Positions 7,400 to 14,861 of a DNA stretch of 61,246 bases are shown piece after piece (the stretch's first letter is position 1; each line of letters starts with the position of its first letter). The stretch comes from Bacteroidales bacterium (GTDB lineage Bacteria > Bacteroidota > Bacteroidia > Bacteroidales > UBA932). The notes beneath the pieces are model-generated. The model was not told the DNA's origin. It did no database searches and was given only the letters and a program-made list of their open reading frames with translations. The stretch covers positions 1-61,246 of the forward strand of contig JAKSJO010000016.1 in assembly GCA_024398125.1 (NCBI GenBank), in the 5' to 3' direction. The position numbers and the translations under genes were made by a program.

Positions 7400-8980
7400 A
7401 TGAAAAGAAACTTATCACTCAGTCTTATGGCAGCCCTTGCCCTTTGTGGCTGTCAGAATATGGAACTCGATGAGCAGGTTCCAGTACAGAAGGTCTTCAC
7501 TGCTACTATTGAAGACAACGACCTCAGCACCAAAACAAGTCTGGATGAATATGGCAATGTGCTGTGGATGGCAGGAGACCAAGTAAGCATTTTTGCTGCC
7601 AGCACTATCAACCAGCAGTATCAGGTGACTGATGAATCTGATGGACAGACATCAGCTTCCCTGAACCCAGTATCCTCACCAGGCTTTGTGGCAGGTGGTG
7701 AGATCCCTAACAACGTAGCATTCTATCCATACTCATCTTCCAATACAATTGCAAAGAATGCGACTGGATATGTTGTGAGCACAGCCCTCCCTTCTGTCCA
7801 GAATTATGCAGATGCAAGTTTTGGTAATGGAGCATTCCCTATGGCAGCTGTGACAACCTCAACTACCGATATGAACCTTAAATTCAAGAATGTTCTTGGT
7901 GGTTTGAAACTCCAGCTGAAAGGAGCTGCAAGCATTGCATCTATCAGTGTGACAGGCAACAATGATGAACCTCTTTATGGTGCAGCAGCAGTGACTTTAT
8001 CGACAAACAGCACTCCTGCTATCAACCTCACAGATGCATCGGCAAAGACCGTAACTCTGGATTGTGGCTCTGGTGTACAGCTCAATGAAAGCACAGCTAC
8101 TCCATTCGTAATAGCCCTTCCTCCTATGACTATGACAGGTGGATTCACCGTTGTCGTGACAGATACAGAAGGCAAGGAGATGGTGATTAAGACAACAAAG
8201 TCTCAGACTATCACCAGATCAAGTATTCTCAGGATGCCAGAAGTAATGGTTGAAACGATTGCACCTGTTGAACCTAATCCAACTCATAATGGTTACGAGT
8301 ATGTTGACTTGGGCCTTTCCGTAAAGTGGGCCACTATGAATGTTGGTGCCACCAAGCCGGAGGAGTACGGAGATTACTTTGCTTGGGGTGAGACCGAACC
8401 ATACTACGAAGATGGATATGCTCAGGAGGACCCACAGAAGCACTGGAAAGATTGGGAAGATAGCGAGAATTATGCCTATGCCGATGGTTTCAATAAATAT
8501 TACGGCAACAATGAAGTACATCATTGGACGAAATATACTTATTGGTGCAGTTATATGAACTATTACACCAATGCTGAGTTCTTCACAGACAATAAAGCTG
8601 TCCTTGATTCAGAAGACGATGTTGCTCATGTCAATTGGGGCGGTGATTGGCACATGCCTACTGCAGCAGAACAGGATGAATTGCTTAACACAGACAACTG
8701 CTCCTGGACGTGGACTACTATGAACGGAATCAATGGTTACAAGGTACAGAGCAAAAAAATCGGTTATACCGACAATTGGATATTCCTTCCTGCTGCCGGA
8801 TCTCGCAAAGATGACAGGCTTCTCGAATTAGGTAGTTTCGGTGCCTACTGGTCAAATTCGCTCAACACTGATATAGATGATGATGGCATAGCATGCATGT
8901 TTGCATTCTCGTCAAGTGATGTGTACAGAGGTGACTTCTATCGTGGTTGGGGCCGTTCAGTCCGCCCTGTCTGCCCATAG
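7400..8980 (+). CDS. Fimbrillin-like lipoprotein with C-terminal FISUMP domain
   Basis: A 526-residue lipoprotein; the signal peptide ends with lipidation at Cys18 (ALCGC). Residues about 30-290 look like a fimbrillin-type beta-sandwich region, with the common TKTSLDEYGNVLWMAGD opening. Residues about 298-526 form a FISUMP (Fibrobacter succinogenes major paralogous) domain: YVDLGLSVKWATMNVGA, WHMPTAAEQDELL, FLPAAGSR, and the closing GWGRSVRPVCP. These proteins are surface-exposed in Bacteroidetes and are thought to bind substrates or partners, but no activity is established. The gene is visibly more AT-rich than its neighbours and sits between a tRNA-end repeat and a toxin-antitoxin module, consistent with acquisition. 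It is followed by a terminator and seems to form a two-gene unit with the small protein before it. Confidence 0.85.
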   Translation: MKRNLSLSLMAALALCGCQNMELDEQVPVQKVFTATIEDNDLSTKTSLDEYGNVLWMAGDQVSIFAASTINQQYQVTDESDGQTSASLNPVSSPGFVAGGEIPNNVAFYPYSSSNTIAKNATGYVVSTALPSVQNYADASFGNGAFPMAAVTTSTTDMNLKFKNVLGGLKLQLKGAASIASISVTGNNDEPLYGAAAVTLSTNSTPAINLTDASAKTVTLDCGSGVQLNESTATPFVIALPPMTMTGGFTVVVTDTEGKEMVIKTTKSQTITRSSILRMPEVMVETIAPVEPNPTHNGYEYVDLGLSVKWATMNVGATKPEEYGDYFAWGETEPYYEDGYAQEDPQKHWKDWEDSENYAYADGFNKYYGNNEVHHWTKYTYWCSYMNYYTNAEFFTDNKAVLDSEDDVAHVNWGGDWHMPTAAEQDELLNTDNCSWTWTTMNGINGYKVQSKKIGYTDNWIFLPAAGSRKDDRLLELGSFGAYWSNSLNTDIDDDGIACMFAFSSSDVYRGDFYRGWGRSVRPVCP

Positions 8981-9025
8981 TCTATCCGTTCCATCACAGA
9001 GTAATGGACATCTAATATCTCTATC

Positions 9026-9059
9026 AAGGGATTCTCTCGAAAGAGGGAGTCCCTTTTTC
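9026..9059 (+). terminator. Terminator after the FISUMP lipoprotein gene
   Basis: AAGGGA/TCCCTT outer arms with an inner CTCTC/GAGGG(A) stem around GAAA, followed by CTTTTTC. It lies 45 bases after the stop. Confidence 0.75.
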
Positions 9060-9113
9060 ATATAGTTGGTATTCTGTGCTTAACCGAAAGTGTATTCAGC
9101 ACAGGAATGATTA

Positions 9114-9165
9114 TCGTAGTATTTCGTCGTTTCGTCGTAGTTTTGTCGTAAGTGTCGTAGTGTAT
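9114..9165. repeat. Degenerate GTCGTAG tandem repeats
   Basis: Five to six spaced copies of CGTAGT/CGTCGT/GTCGTAG occur in about 50 bases of an otherwise empty 260-base stretch (9060-9235). Two GTGTATTCA copies flank it (near 9088 and 9160). No gene is visible. It could be a variable-number repeat or a cluster of protein-binding sites. Confidence 0.5.
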
Positions 9166-9235
9166 TCAATATACCCCCGGTCAGAGAAATATCTACCCCC
9201 TGGGGATGGGGCCTGAATCATACCTGTCCCGAAAG

Positions 9236-9272
9236 AAAAAAGACCAGACTGATAATAATCTCAATCTGGTCT
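9236..9272 (-). terminator. Terminator of the hipBST operon
   Basis: AGACCAGA/TCTGGTCT arms (9241-9248 and 9265-9272) with partial inner pairing, followed on the minus strand by TTTTTTC. It lies 50 bases after the hipT stop. Confidence 0.75.
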
Positions 9273-9321
9273 CAAAAAGTAATGACAAATAGTCTGATTA
9301 TGCATAACTTCCATATGACGA

Positions 9322-10275
9322 TCATAACATCGCAATACGAGAGCGTACAAGACTCTTGTATTCTGCCTTGAGCTTGCCCGACAGGAACGAGGAGTCGATC
9401 ACTTCACACCAAGCACTCTCGCAGGCGCAGAGTCTGGATATTATCTTGGATGCAACCTTTTCGCCGACTCCGGATTCTCCCATAGCCTTGATGAATGTCT
9501 CTCGTCCGAATCCGCTCTTATGACCTCCGACCTCAAAGGTCATTGCCATTTCATCCGTATCGTTCCTGTCTGCGAGAAGAACCGACAGCAGGTCGTAGGC
9601 GGGCGCCAGGCGATATTCCCCTGTTCCTTTCTCATCTATCAGAGAAAAGTTCTTGCAATGCATGTCCGAGTTGCCGGTTATCCAGCTGAAGATGACGATT
9701 TCCCAGAACCTCTGCACATCCAGCAGCGGAGTTTTGGAGTACCTGCTGACTACTTCTGCCAGCTGGACATATGTACCGTCGTACTTGTGCTCGGTCAGAC
9801 GGTTGGAAAGCTGGCACATGTCCAGCATGGAGAGTGACTTGCCATCGTCTGATCGGTCAACTCTTTTTGTCAGGTAGCCAAACTCACCATCTGCCAGTCT
9901 CACAAGTGTATGAGGGACCGTCTTGATTTTGGCGATATCCGCCATCTTCATCGTCAGATCCTCTAGCTGGGGCAGTTCACGATACTTCGGGCTTTCAGGC
10001 TTGAAGATATACTTGCCCCACAGGCCGACTACAGTGAATCTGGAGGGCTCATTCTTTCCTCCTCTATCTATATCCAGGGACATCTTTGCCTGCACTCCGG
10101 TGACCGAAGTGCTGCTCCGGATAACCTTCCGGGCAAGCTCGTGCATGTTGTCCCTGGTATAGGGCATGACAGGAACTGCAGAAATCCCGAAGAACTTTCT
10201 GGCACATGAAGGATGGAAGTCGCGCTGACCGTCCTCAAGTTCCTTATAGCAGTACAGACATCTATTCCTTTCCAT
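9322..10275 (-). CDS. hipT: HipT-like serine/threonine kinase toxin (HipA C-terminal type)
   Basis: A 317-residue HipA-family kinase without the N-terminal subdomain, which is encoded separately by the preceding gene, as in HipBST modules. The N-terminus has a zinc-ribbon-like pattern (CLYC then HPSCARKFFG). The glycine-rich loop region reads SSTSVTGVQAK. The catalytic loop is GNSDMHCKN with Asp204, and the metal-binding motif is APAYDLL. In the characterised E. coli HipT the kinase modifies tryptophanyl-tRNA synthetase; whether that holds here is unknown. It overlaps hipS by 14 bases and is the last gene before a terminator. The catalytic residues are intact, so an active toxin is likely. 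Confidence 0.85.
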   Translation of the reverse strand: MERNRCLYCYKELEDGQRDFHPSCARKFFGISAVPVMPYTRDNMHELARKVIRSSTSVTGVQAKMSLDIDRGGKNEPSRFTVVGLWGKYIFKPESPKYRELPQLEDLTMKMADIAKIKTVPHTLVRLADGEFGYLTKRVDRSDDGKSLSMLDMCQLSNRLTEHKYDGTYVQLAEVVSRYSKTPLLDVQRFWEIVIFSWITGNSDMHCKNFSLIDEKGTGEYRLAPAYDLLSVLLADRNDTDEMAMTFEVGGHKSGFGRETFIKAMGESGVGEKVASKIISRLCACESAWCEVIDSSFLSGKLKAEYKSLVRSRIAML

Positions 10276-10591
10276 CTTCGAACGGTATTATGCTCAGGTC
10301 GCCGATGCAATCCTTGCAGCAGCACATAAGAAGCTGCATACGGTCTCTCCTGTCTATCTTCCATGATTCGCTGGCGATATCAAGCAGCCAGCCTTCCGGA
10401 ATCAGCCCGTCGAAGACTGGAAACATCATCTCCTTCTCGTATTCCTCGTCTGTCAATGGCATTGTCGGACTTACAGGCAACGCAGATGACGAGGAGAGAT
10501 AATCGCTGTCATAACTGAAGTGATATCCTTCCTCATCTTCCCGCAACACGCCGCAGAAGACGCCGGTCTTATATACCTTGCACTGTTTCAT
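10262..10591 (-). CDS. hipS: HipS-like protein (HipA N-terminal subdomain 1)
   Basis: A 109-residue stand-alone version of the HipA N-terminal subdomain (couple_hipA type). It keeps the typical PTMPL and FDGLIPEGWLL motifs. In HipBST systems this short protein, not HipB, neutralises the kinase. It starts two bases after hipB ends and overlaps hipT by 14 bases, so the three are translationally linked. An alternative reading, that a full hipA was split by a frameshift, is less likely because both parts have sensible starts and stops and match the known three-gene layout. Confidence 0.8.
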   Translation of the reverse strand: MKQCKVYKTGVFCGVLREDEEGYHFSYDSDYLSSSSALPVSPTMPLTDEEYEKEMMFPVFDGLIPEGWLLDIASESWKIDRRDRMQLLMCCCKDCIGDLSIIPFEDGKE

Positions 10592-10593
10592 GG

Positions 10594-10788
10594 CTATTCA
10601 GCTTTTACAGGTCCCAGACATTCGCCGAACAGCCTGAGTACATCATTCACCTTGTCCATCTGCAGGGTCTTCTTCCCCTGTTCCAGATCTCTCACGAAAT
10701 GGATACCCACGCCGGCCCTGTCCGCCAGGTCCTGCTGGGTTAGTTTCTCCTGCTTGCGTAGGTTTTTTACATGCTCGGATAATGTCAT
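10594..10788 (-). CDS. hipB: HipB-like Xre-family repressor
   Basis: A 64-residue helix-turn-helix protein from the ATG at 10788 (MTLSEHVKNLRKQEKLTQQD...). An upstream in-frame ATG at 10809 would give 71 residues, but a good -7 box (10807-10814) overlaps that codon, so the inner start is preferred. The Xre motif is clear: LTQQDLADRAGVGIHFVRDLEQGKK. It should bind operators upstream of the operon and may augment inhibition by HipS. Inverted and direct repeats of ATTATAC/GTATAAT type surround the promoter and are the expected operators. Confidence 0.85.
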   Translation of the reverse strand: MTLSEHVKNLRKQEKLTQQDLADRAGVGIHFVRDLEQGKKTLQMDKVNDVLRLFGECLGPVKAE

Positions 10789-10806
10789 ATTATACTCTTT
10801 TGAGTA

Positions 10807-10814
10807 CAAAGATA
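10807..10814 (-). promoter_or_regulatory. hipBST promoter -7 box
   Basis: TATCTTTG on the minus strand. The transcript would start near 10800, just before the preferred hipB start at 10788. Confidence 0.6.
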
Positions 10815-10831
10815 CAAATCATCTGCGATAT

Positions 10832-10849
10832 TATACGCAATAGGGTATA
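10832..10849. promoter_or_regulatory. Candidate HipB operator TATAC-N8-GTATA
   Basis: A perfect five-base inverted repeat with an eight-base spacer, the same geometry as the E. coli HipB operator (TATCC-N8-GGATA). Further half-sites are ATTATAC at 10789-10795, ATTATAC overlapping this site, and GTATAAT near 10884. A second inverted repeat, TACTC/GAGTA, lies at 10793-10806. Confidence 0.6.
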
Positions 10850-11073
10850 TTTTCTGTGCATCTAATCCGCATGGCTCCGTACGAGTATAATCTATTTTGT
10901 TGTTATCCTTGGTTCAATGTGGCCTATTTTTCCCACTGACTTGCCGTCATCGGTACGATCTTGAACATGCGCTGGAGAAGAGAGGCCGGGACAAGGCTGC
11001 TTCTGTCGTTAATGAGGGAAAGGGGAGTGCACTAAGACAAAAATTATTACCTTAGCGAATAAATACACAGCAC

Positions 11074-11394
11074 ATGATACTTACCACTACACCAACCATC
11101 CAGGGAAAGAACATCGTAGAATACAAGGGCGTGGTCTTCGGCGAGGTCATAGCCGGCGTCAATTTCCTCAAGGACATTTCCGCAAGCGTCAGGAACATCA
11201 TCGGAGGAAGGGCTCACCATTATGAAGAAGAGCTCATCCAGGCCCGTGCGGAAGCGATGCGGGAGATGGAAGAGAGAGCCCGTCAGCTTGGCGCAGACGC
11301 GATTGTCGGCATCGATATCGACTATGAGGTGCTTGGCGAGACCAACGGCATGCTGATGGTCACAGCCTCCGGGACAGCCGTCTGTGTCGAATAG
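11074..11394 (+). CDS. YbjQ/UPF0145 family protein
   Basis: A 106-residue cytoplasmic protein of the YbjQ (DUF74, UPF0145) family, known structurally as a small oligomeric fold often called heavy-metal-binding but without a proven function. Family marks are the opening [21 protein letters not shown], the central [14 protein letters not shown], and [19 protein letters not shown] near the end. Length matches the family. It stands alone, with a long terminator hairpin downstream. The 264 bases upstream (10810-11073) hold the hip promoter on the left and no recognisable gene on the right. Confidence 0.9.
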   Translation: MILTTTPTIQGKNIVEYKGVVFGEVIAGVNFLKDISASVRNIIGGRAHHYEEELIQARAEAMREMEERARQLGADAIVGIDIDYEVLGETNGMLMVTASGTAVCVE

Positions 11395-11416
11395 GCACTC
11401 ATCCCACTAAAAATAG

Positions 11417-11452
11417 CGACAAACGCCCTCCATGTGAGGGCGTTTGTCGTTT
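11417..11452 (+). terminator. Terminator after ybjQ-like gene
   Basis: A 14-base perfect stem (CGACAAACGCCCTC with its complement, 11417-11430 and 11436-11449), loop CATGT, then TTT. The U-tract is short but the stem is very strong. Confidence 0.7.
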
Positions 11453-11465
11453 AATTCCCGTCACG

Positions 11466-11495
11466 AGAAGTTTAAGAAAGTTCAAGAAGGTTCGA
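11466..11495 (+). repeat. Three 10-bp-period direct repeats upstream of the fimbrillin operon
   Basis: AGAAGTTTA, AGAAAGTTCA and AGAAGGTTCG follow one another so that GTT recurs at 11470, 11480 and 11490, exactly one helical turn apart. They lie about 130-155 bases before the first gene of the five-gene lipoprotein operon and are candidate regulator sites or a slippage tract. Confidence 0.55.
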
Positions 11496-11623
11496 AAATC
11501 GTTTTTTTAGCGCCCTTTGAGTTGCATTTTGCTTTTTTTTTTAGTTTATTTTTATGGATTGTTACTACCTTCGTCACGCATACTTGAAACAGCATATCAT
11601 TCTGTTTATTTTAGGTTCGCGAT

Positions 11624-12643
11624 ATGGGTTTTTCTGATAGGATACATGTTATTTTAACTTTTCTGTTGGTCGCGCTCATAACTTCATGTGGAAAGGAACG
11701 GCCAGGCACAGGGATAATCCGCCCCGTCGTAAAAAGCGTCGAGACGAAAAGCGGACCTGTCATCATCGACGACACGAATCCTTACAACGGGAATCCAGGG
11801 ACCAATAGTGAAAAAATAAGTGTCAAGGGCTTCGTCATCGACGCATACGCCACTGAGGATTACATCGATCACACATCGAACTCCCCCCAGAAAAAAGCCG
11901 GACGGTATTTTACCGAAGAGGTCAAGGGTGGCACGATGGCGCACGAACAATACTGGATCAACAAGATTCCGATTCAATTCTGGTGCTGGAGCGGCCTGAG
12001 CATGGACTCTGGACTGACCCCCGAACCATATGCGTCTATAAGTGACTCAAGGGACTTCTCCTTCACCATCCCGGGCACAGCCGATAATAGGCGCGACATC
12101 GTGATGGCCTTTGCCGCGAAGACCTGGAAGGAAGGCGATCCCGACAACATCGACCTTACATTCCACCATCCGTTGGTCAACATCTGTTTCCGCTTATCGG
12201 ACGACTTCTCGGACAACCTTGCAATTACCGAAATCAGCCTTAAGAACATTTATACGCAGGGCCGTTTCTCATTCAGCGGAGACGGCTTGGGAAGCGCAGT
12301 CTTCAACTGGACCGGCCAGGCCTCCAAGGGCAATGTCGCGGAGAATACTACGGGAAAGGATATCAGAGCCGTAAACTTCTTCGTTCCGGCTCAGAACCTC
12401 ACCTCGGAAAGTACGCTCAGCGTGACGTTCAAAAGGATTGCGGAGAACGAATATATCACATCCGAAGCCTCAGTTTACAGCGGCAGCAATCCTCAGATGC
12501 AGAATTGGTCCGCAGACCACTACTACTGTTACAAGATAAAAGCTACGGACTCAGATTCAAGCATTGTCTTGAGTTTCGACAGTCCGATTATTTCCGATTG
12601 GGTGGACAATGGCTCTACCGGCAACCAAGATTTTATGCCATGA
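11624..12643 (+). CDS. Fimbrillin-like lipoprotein 1
   Basis: A 339-residue lipoprotein; the signal peptide ends at Cys22 (ITSCGK). After a short KSVETKSG linker typical of Bacteroidetes fimbrillins, the mature part is beta-rich, with the fimbrillin-like core DNIDLTFHHPLVNICFRL (about residues 182-199) and a paired C-terminal domain. Mfa1/FimA-like subunits polymerise after lipoprotein processing by an outer-membrane protease, and this may be a subunit of such a fibre. It is the first gene of five that each overlap the next by one to four bases. A TGATG overlap joins it to gene 2. Confidence 0.75.
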   Translation: MGFSDRIHVILTFLLVALITSCGKERPGTGIIRPVVKSVETKSGPVIIDDTNPYNGNPGTNSEKISVKGFVIDAYATEDYIDHTSNSPQKKAGRYFTEEVKGGTMAHEQYWINKIPIQFWCWSGLSMDSGLTPEPYASISDSRDFSFTIPGTADNRRDIVMAFAAKTWKEGDPDNIDLTFHHPLVNICFRLSDDFSDNLAITEISLKNIYTQGRFSFSGDGLGSAVFNWTGQASKGNVAENTTGKDIRAVNFFVPAQNLTSESTLSVTFKRIAENEYITSEASVYSGSNPQMQNWSADHYYCYKIKATDSDSSIVLSFDSPIISDWVDNGSTGNQDFMP

Positions 12644-13659
12644 TGAAAAAAGTCCTCATAGCCTTCGTGCTGCTTGGTGCCGTATCCTGCGGCAGACATA
12701 ACATCGACCGCCCATCGGCCGAAAGGGACATTCAGGTTCCCATGGAGACGAAGGCTCCGTTCAGGAGCCCGTCCGGCGCGGAGATTCCGTCCATGGTGCT
12801 GATTGCCGACAACGCTTCCTACGAAGCAATGGAATCATCTGGCCTTGCTTCGCCGCTTCTCAACTTCAGCGTACCGGACCTCAATCAATGGAACGGACGT
12901 TCCTACAACACCCGCATACCGTATCCCGAGAATAACAGCAACGTCCATATCTTTGGCTATGCGCCTGAAAATGTACTTGGTACCACGGATGCCTGGAAAA
13001 CCCTTACTCCGGCATATCCCGGAGGCGTCTATGACAACTCTATCTGGGAAGATGTTCTTGTGGCAGGAGCAGTATCGGGACATCTGGACGCACCTGTTGC
13101 TGAATCCTTGACTTTCAAGCATCCCACATCCAGGTTCAGATTCATCGCCTATACGGAAGACGGCATGAAGAACTATCGTGTCAGGAACGTCACGATAACC
13201 GCCGATGCATCAATCGTCCCATATTCCCTCGCGTGGAGTGCAGGTGACGGACGATGGATGGCGCGCAGCCGTGACAAGGAAATCTCATTCAAATTCGCGG
13301 ACAACCAAGGTGTCGATATCCTTGGTGTAGAGGAATTTGCCTCAGATATGGAGATGGGTCCATACTACCTGCTGCCTCAGGATGGTCCGGACATCGGTCC
13401 GTTCACCATCGAAGCTACATACTACATCGAGGGCGATCCCTCCTCCGCTACTCCCCATGAGAAAACAAATATTTACTTCAGGATAACAGATACGTCCGGC
13501 AACCCGGTTGCACGTATAAATGCCGGCGAGGATTATCTGGTTGCAATACAGTTCAGGCAGGACAGCTTCGTCCTGTCGGGCATGAGGTATGAAGATTGGG
13601 AAGATGGTGGAAACATCGTAATCCCTATTGTCAATGAAACGACAGAAGATATAATATGA
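12643..13659 (+). CDS. Fimbrillin-like lipoprotein 2
   Basis: A 338-residue lipoprotein from the second of two adjacent ATG codons (12640 and 12643); the latter overlaps the stop of gene 1. Cys16 follows LLGAVSC. The early METKAPFRSPSG segment and the FKHPTSRFRFIAY core strand (about residues 155-170) are fimbrillin-type. No enzymatic motif is visible. Close translational coupling suggests it assembles with the neighbouring subunits. Confidence 0.7.
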   Translation: MKKVLIAFVLLGAVSCGRHNIDRPSAERDIQVPMETKAPFRSPSGAEIPSMVLIADNASYEAMESSGLASPLLNFSVPDLNQWNGRSYNTRIPYPENNSNVHIFGYAPENVLGTTDAWKTLTPAYPGGVYDNSIWEDVLVAGAVSGHLDAPVAESLTFKHPTSRFRFIAYTEDGMKNYRVRNVTITADASIVPYSLAWSAGDGRWMARSRDKEISFKFADNQGVDILGVEEFASDMEMGPYYLLPQDGPDIGPFTIEATYYIEGDPSSATPHEKTNIYFRITDTSGNPVARINAGEDYLVAIQFRQDSFVLSGMRYEDWEDGGNIVIPIVNETTEDII

Positions 13660-14861
13660 AAAACGGGTTAAAGATATTACTTGTGGCAGTCGTGTCTGCA
13701 TTGGGTCTGTCCTGCAGCGAAAAGAGTCTCACACCCGTTAGGCCGACGGAAGGACTTGTGTTGATCAAGGCTCCGTCCAGCGGTGGCTTCGCGATGCCCG
13801 GAATGACAAAGGCGACCAAGTCCGGCGGCTCCTCCGACGGATTTGACAATCTCTTCGTGCATTCGACCAAGAACATGGGCAGCGGAGTGAACGCTATGAA
13901 GAAGGGTACGACCATGTGGCTTCTGGTGGAGGTCCCGGACGATGAATGGATCCGCGATAACGGCAGCAGGGAATACGCTGATGCTTCTGAAATACCGGAG
14001 CCCGATCGTTGGGAGGAGTCGGAATACTCATTCAAGCCTTACATTGTCGGAGAAAACGGAGCGATGTATCCATGCGAGACCGTTGACTCCATAGGCACGA
14101 AAGACGAAAAAAAGGCAATCTTTCGTACTCTTAAGAGGGATGCCAACGGAGATGTCCTGAGATCGGGATCTGCTCTCATGCTCCCTCCGGGGCTGTACAA
14201 GTTCCACGCAGTATCCCCTGCATCTCCACTTCTGCTCAAGCTTGGAGATCATGAGGAACCTCAGGAAATTTCCGTACACGTCGCCAATGGTGAATATGTC
14301 CAGGCCACAGACGTCCGCTGGCGCGAGACCTATCCTAAGGGAGTGTGGATTCCAGGAGGCACGTCCGCGAGTGCTGTACACAGCATCTCGCTTCCGGCTC
14401 TGGCGAACCAGACGGCAAGAATCAAAGTGAACGTACGCTGTGGAGACGATCACGTGCGCATGCTCGGTCTTCAGAAAAGTGGAATAGAGATCACCGGTAT
14501 CCAGGAAGACCATCATTCGGACTTCAGGTGGACAATGGGCGACACCATAAAGACCAAAATCGGCGACAAGTACGGCGGTGTGAGATTCAAGGAGTACGAA
14601 TCAGGCAAGGATGCCGAAGAACGTGACATGATAACCGCCTACGCCTCAATCCTCCCTACGGACGCACGTACGAACAACGTTTATGTGATGTTCCATCTTA
14701 TAGTGAACAATGTCCCTACGCAATACATGGTGGGCCTTACCAACCAGCTTTATGAGGCGGCACACCAGTATGAATTCAATTTCAAGGTAAGGATGGATGA
14801 AAGTATTACAATAGGTACGTGGGACAACAGTACCTTGGTATATGATGATCTGGAGCTATGA
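13656..14861 (+). CDS. Fimbrillin-like lipoprotein 3
   Basis: A 401-residue lipoprotein (Cys20 in GLSCSEK) overlapping gene 2 by four bases. The mature N-terminus is rich in Gly, Ser and Lys (PGMTKATKSGGSSDG) and is followed by a beta-rich body with a PPGLYKFHAVSPAS strand typical of fimbrillin-clan proteins. The exact subfamily is not recognised. The position in the operon suggests a minor or structural subunit. Confidence 0.65.
   Translation: MKNGLKILLVAVVSALGLSCSEKSLTPVRPTEGLVLIKAPSSGGFAMPGMTKATKSGGSSDGFDNLFVHSTKNMGSGVNAMKKGTTMWLLVEVPDDEWIRDNGSREYADASEIPEPDRWEESEYSFKPYIVGENGAMYPCETVDSIGTKDEKKAIFRTLKRDANGDVLRSGSALMLPPGLYKFHAVSPASPLLLKLGDHEEPQEISVHVANGEYVQATDVRWRETYPKGVWIPGGTSASAVHSISLPALANQTARIKVNVRCGDDHVRMLGLQKSGIEITGIQEDHHSDFRWTMGDTIKTKIGDKYGGVRFKEYESGKDAEERDMITAYASILPTDARTNNVYVMFHLIVNNVPTQYMVGLTNQLYEAAHQYEFNFKVRMDESITIGTWDNSTLVYDDLEL

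Noticed and set aside
10262-10591. hipS and hipT as a frameshifted full-length hipA
   Set aside because: Both parts have their own start and stop, overlap by 14 bases and match the known HipBST layout, so a genuine split is more likely.
10910-11060. Possible gene remnant before the YbjQ-like gene (plus-strand reading LEKRGRDKAASVVNEGKG)
   Set aside because: Too short, without start or recognisable family; could be chance. Noted only as an unexplained stretch.
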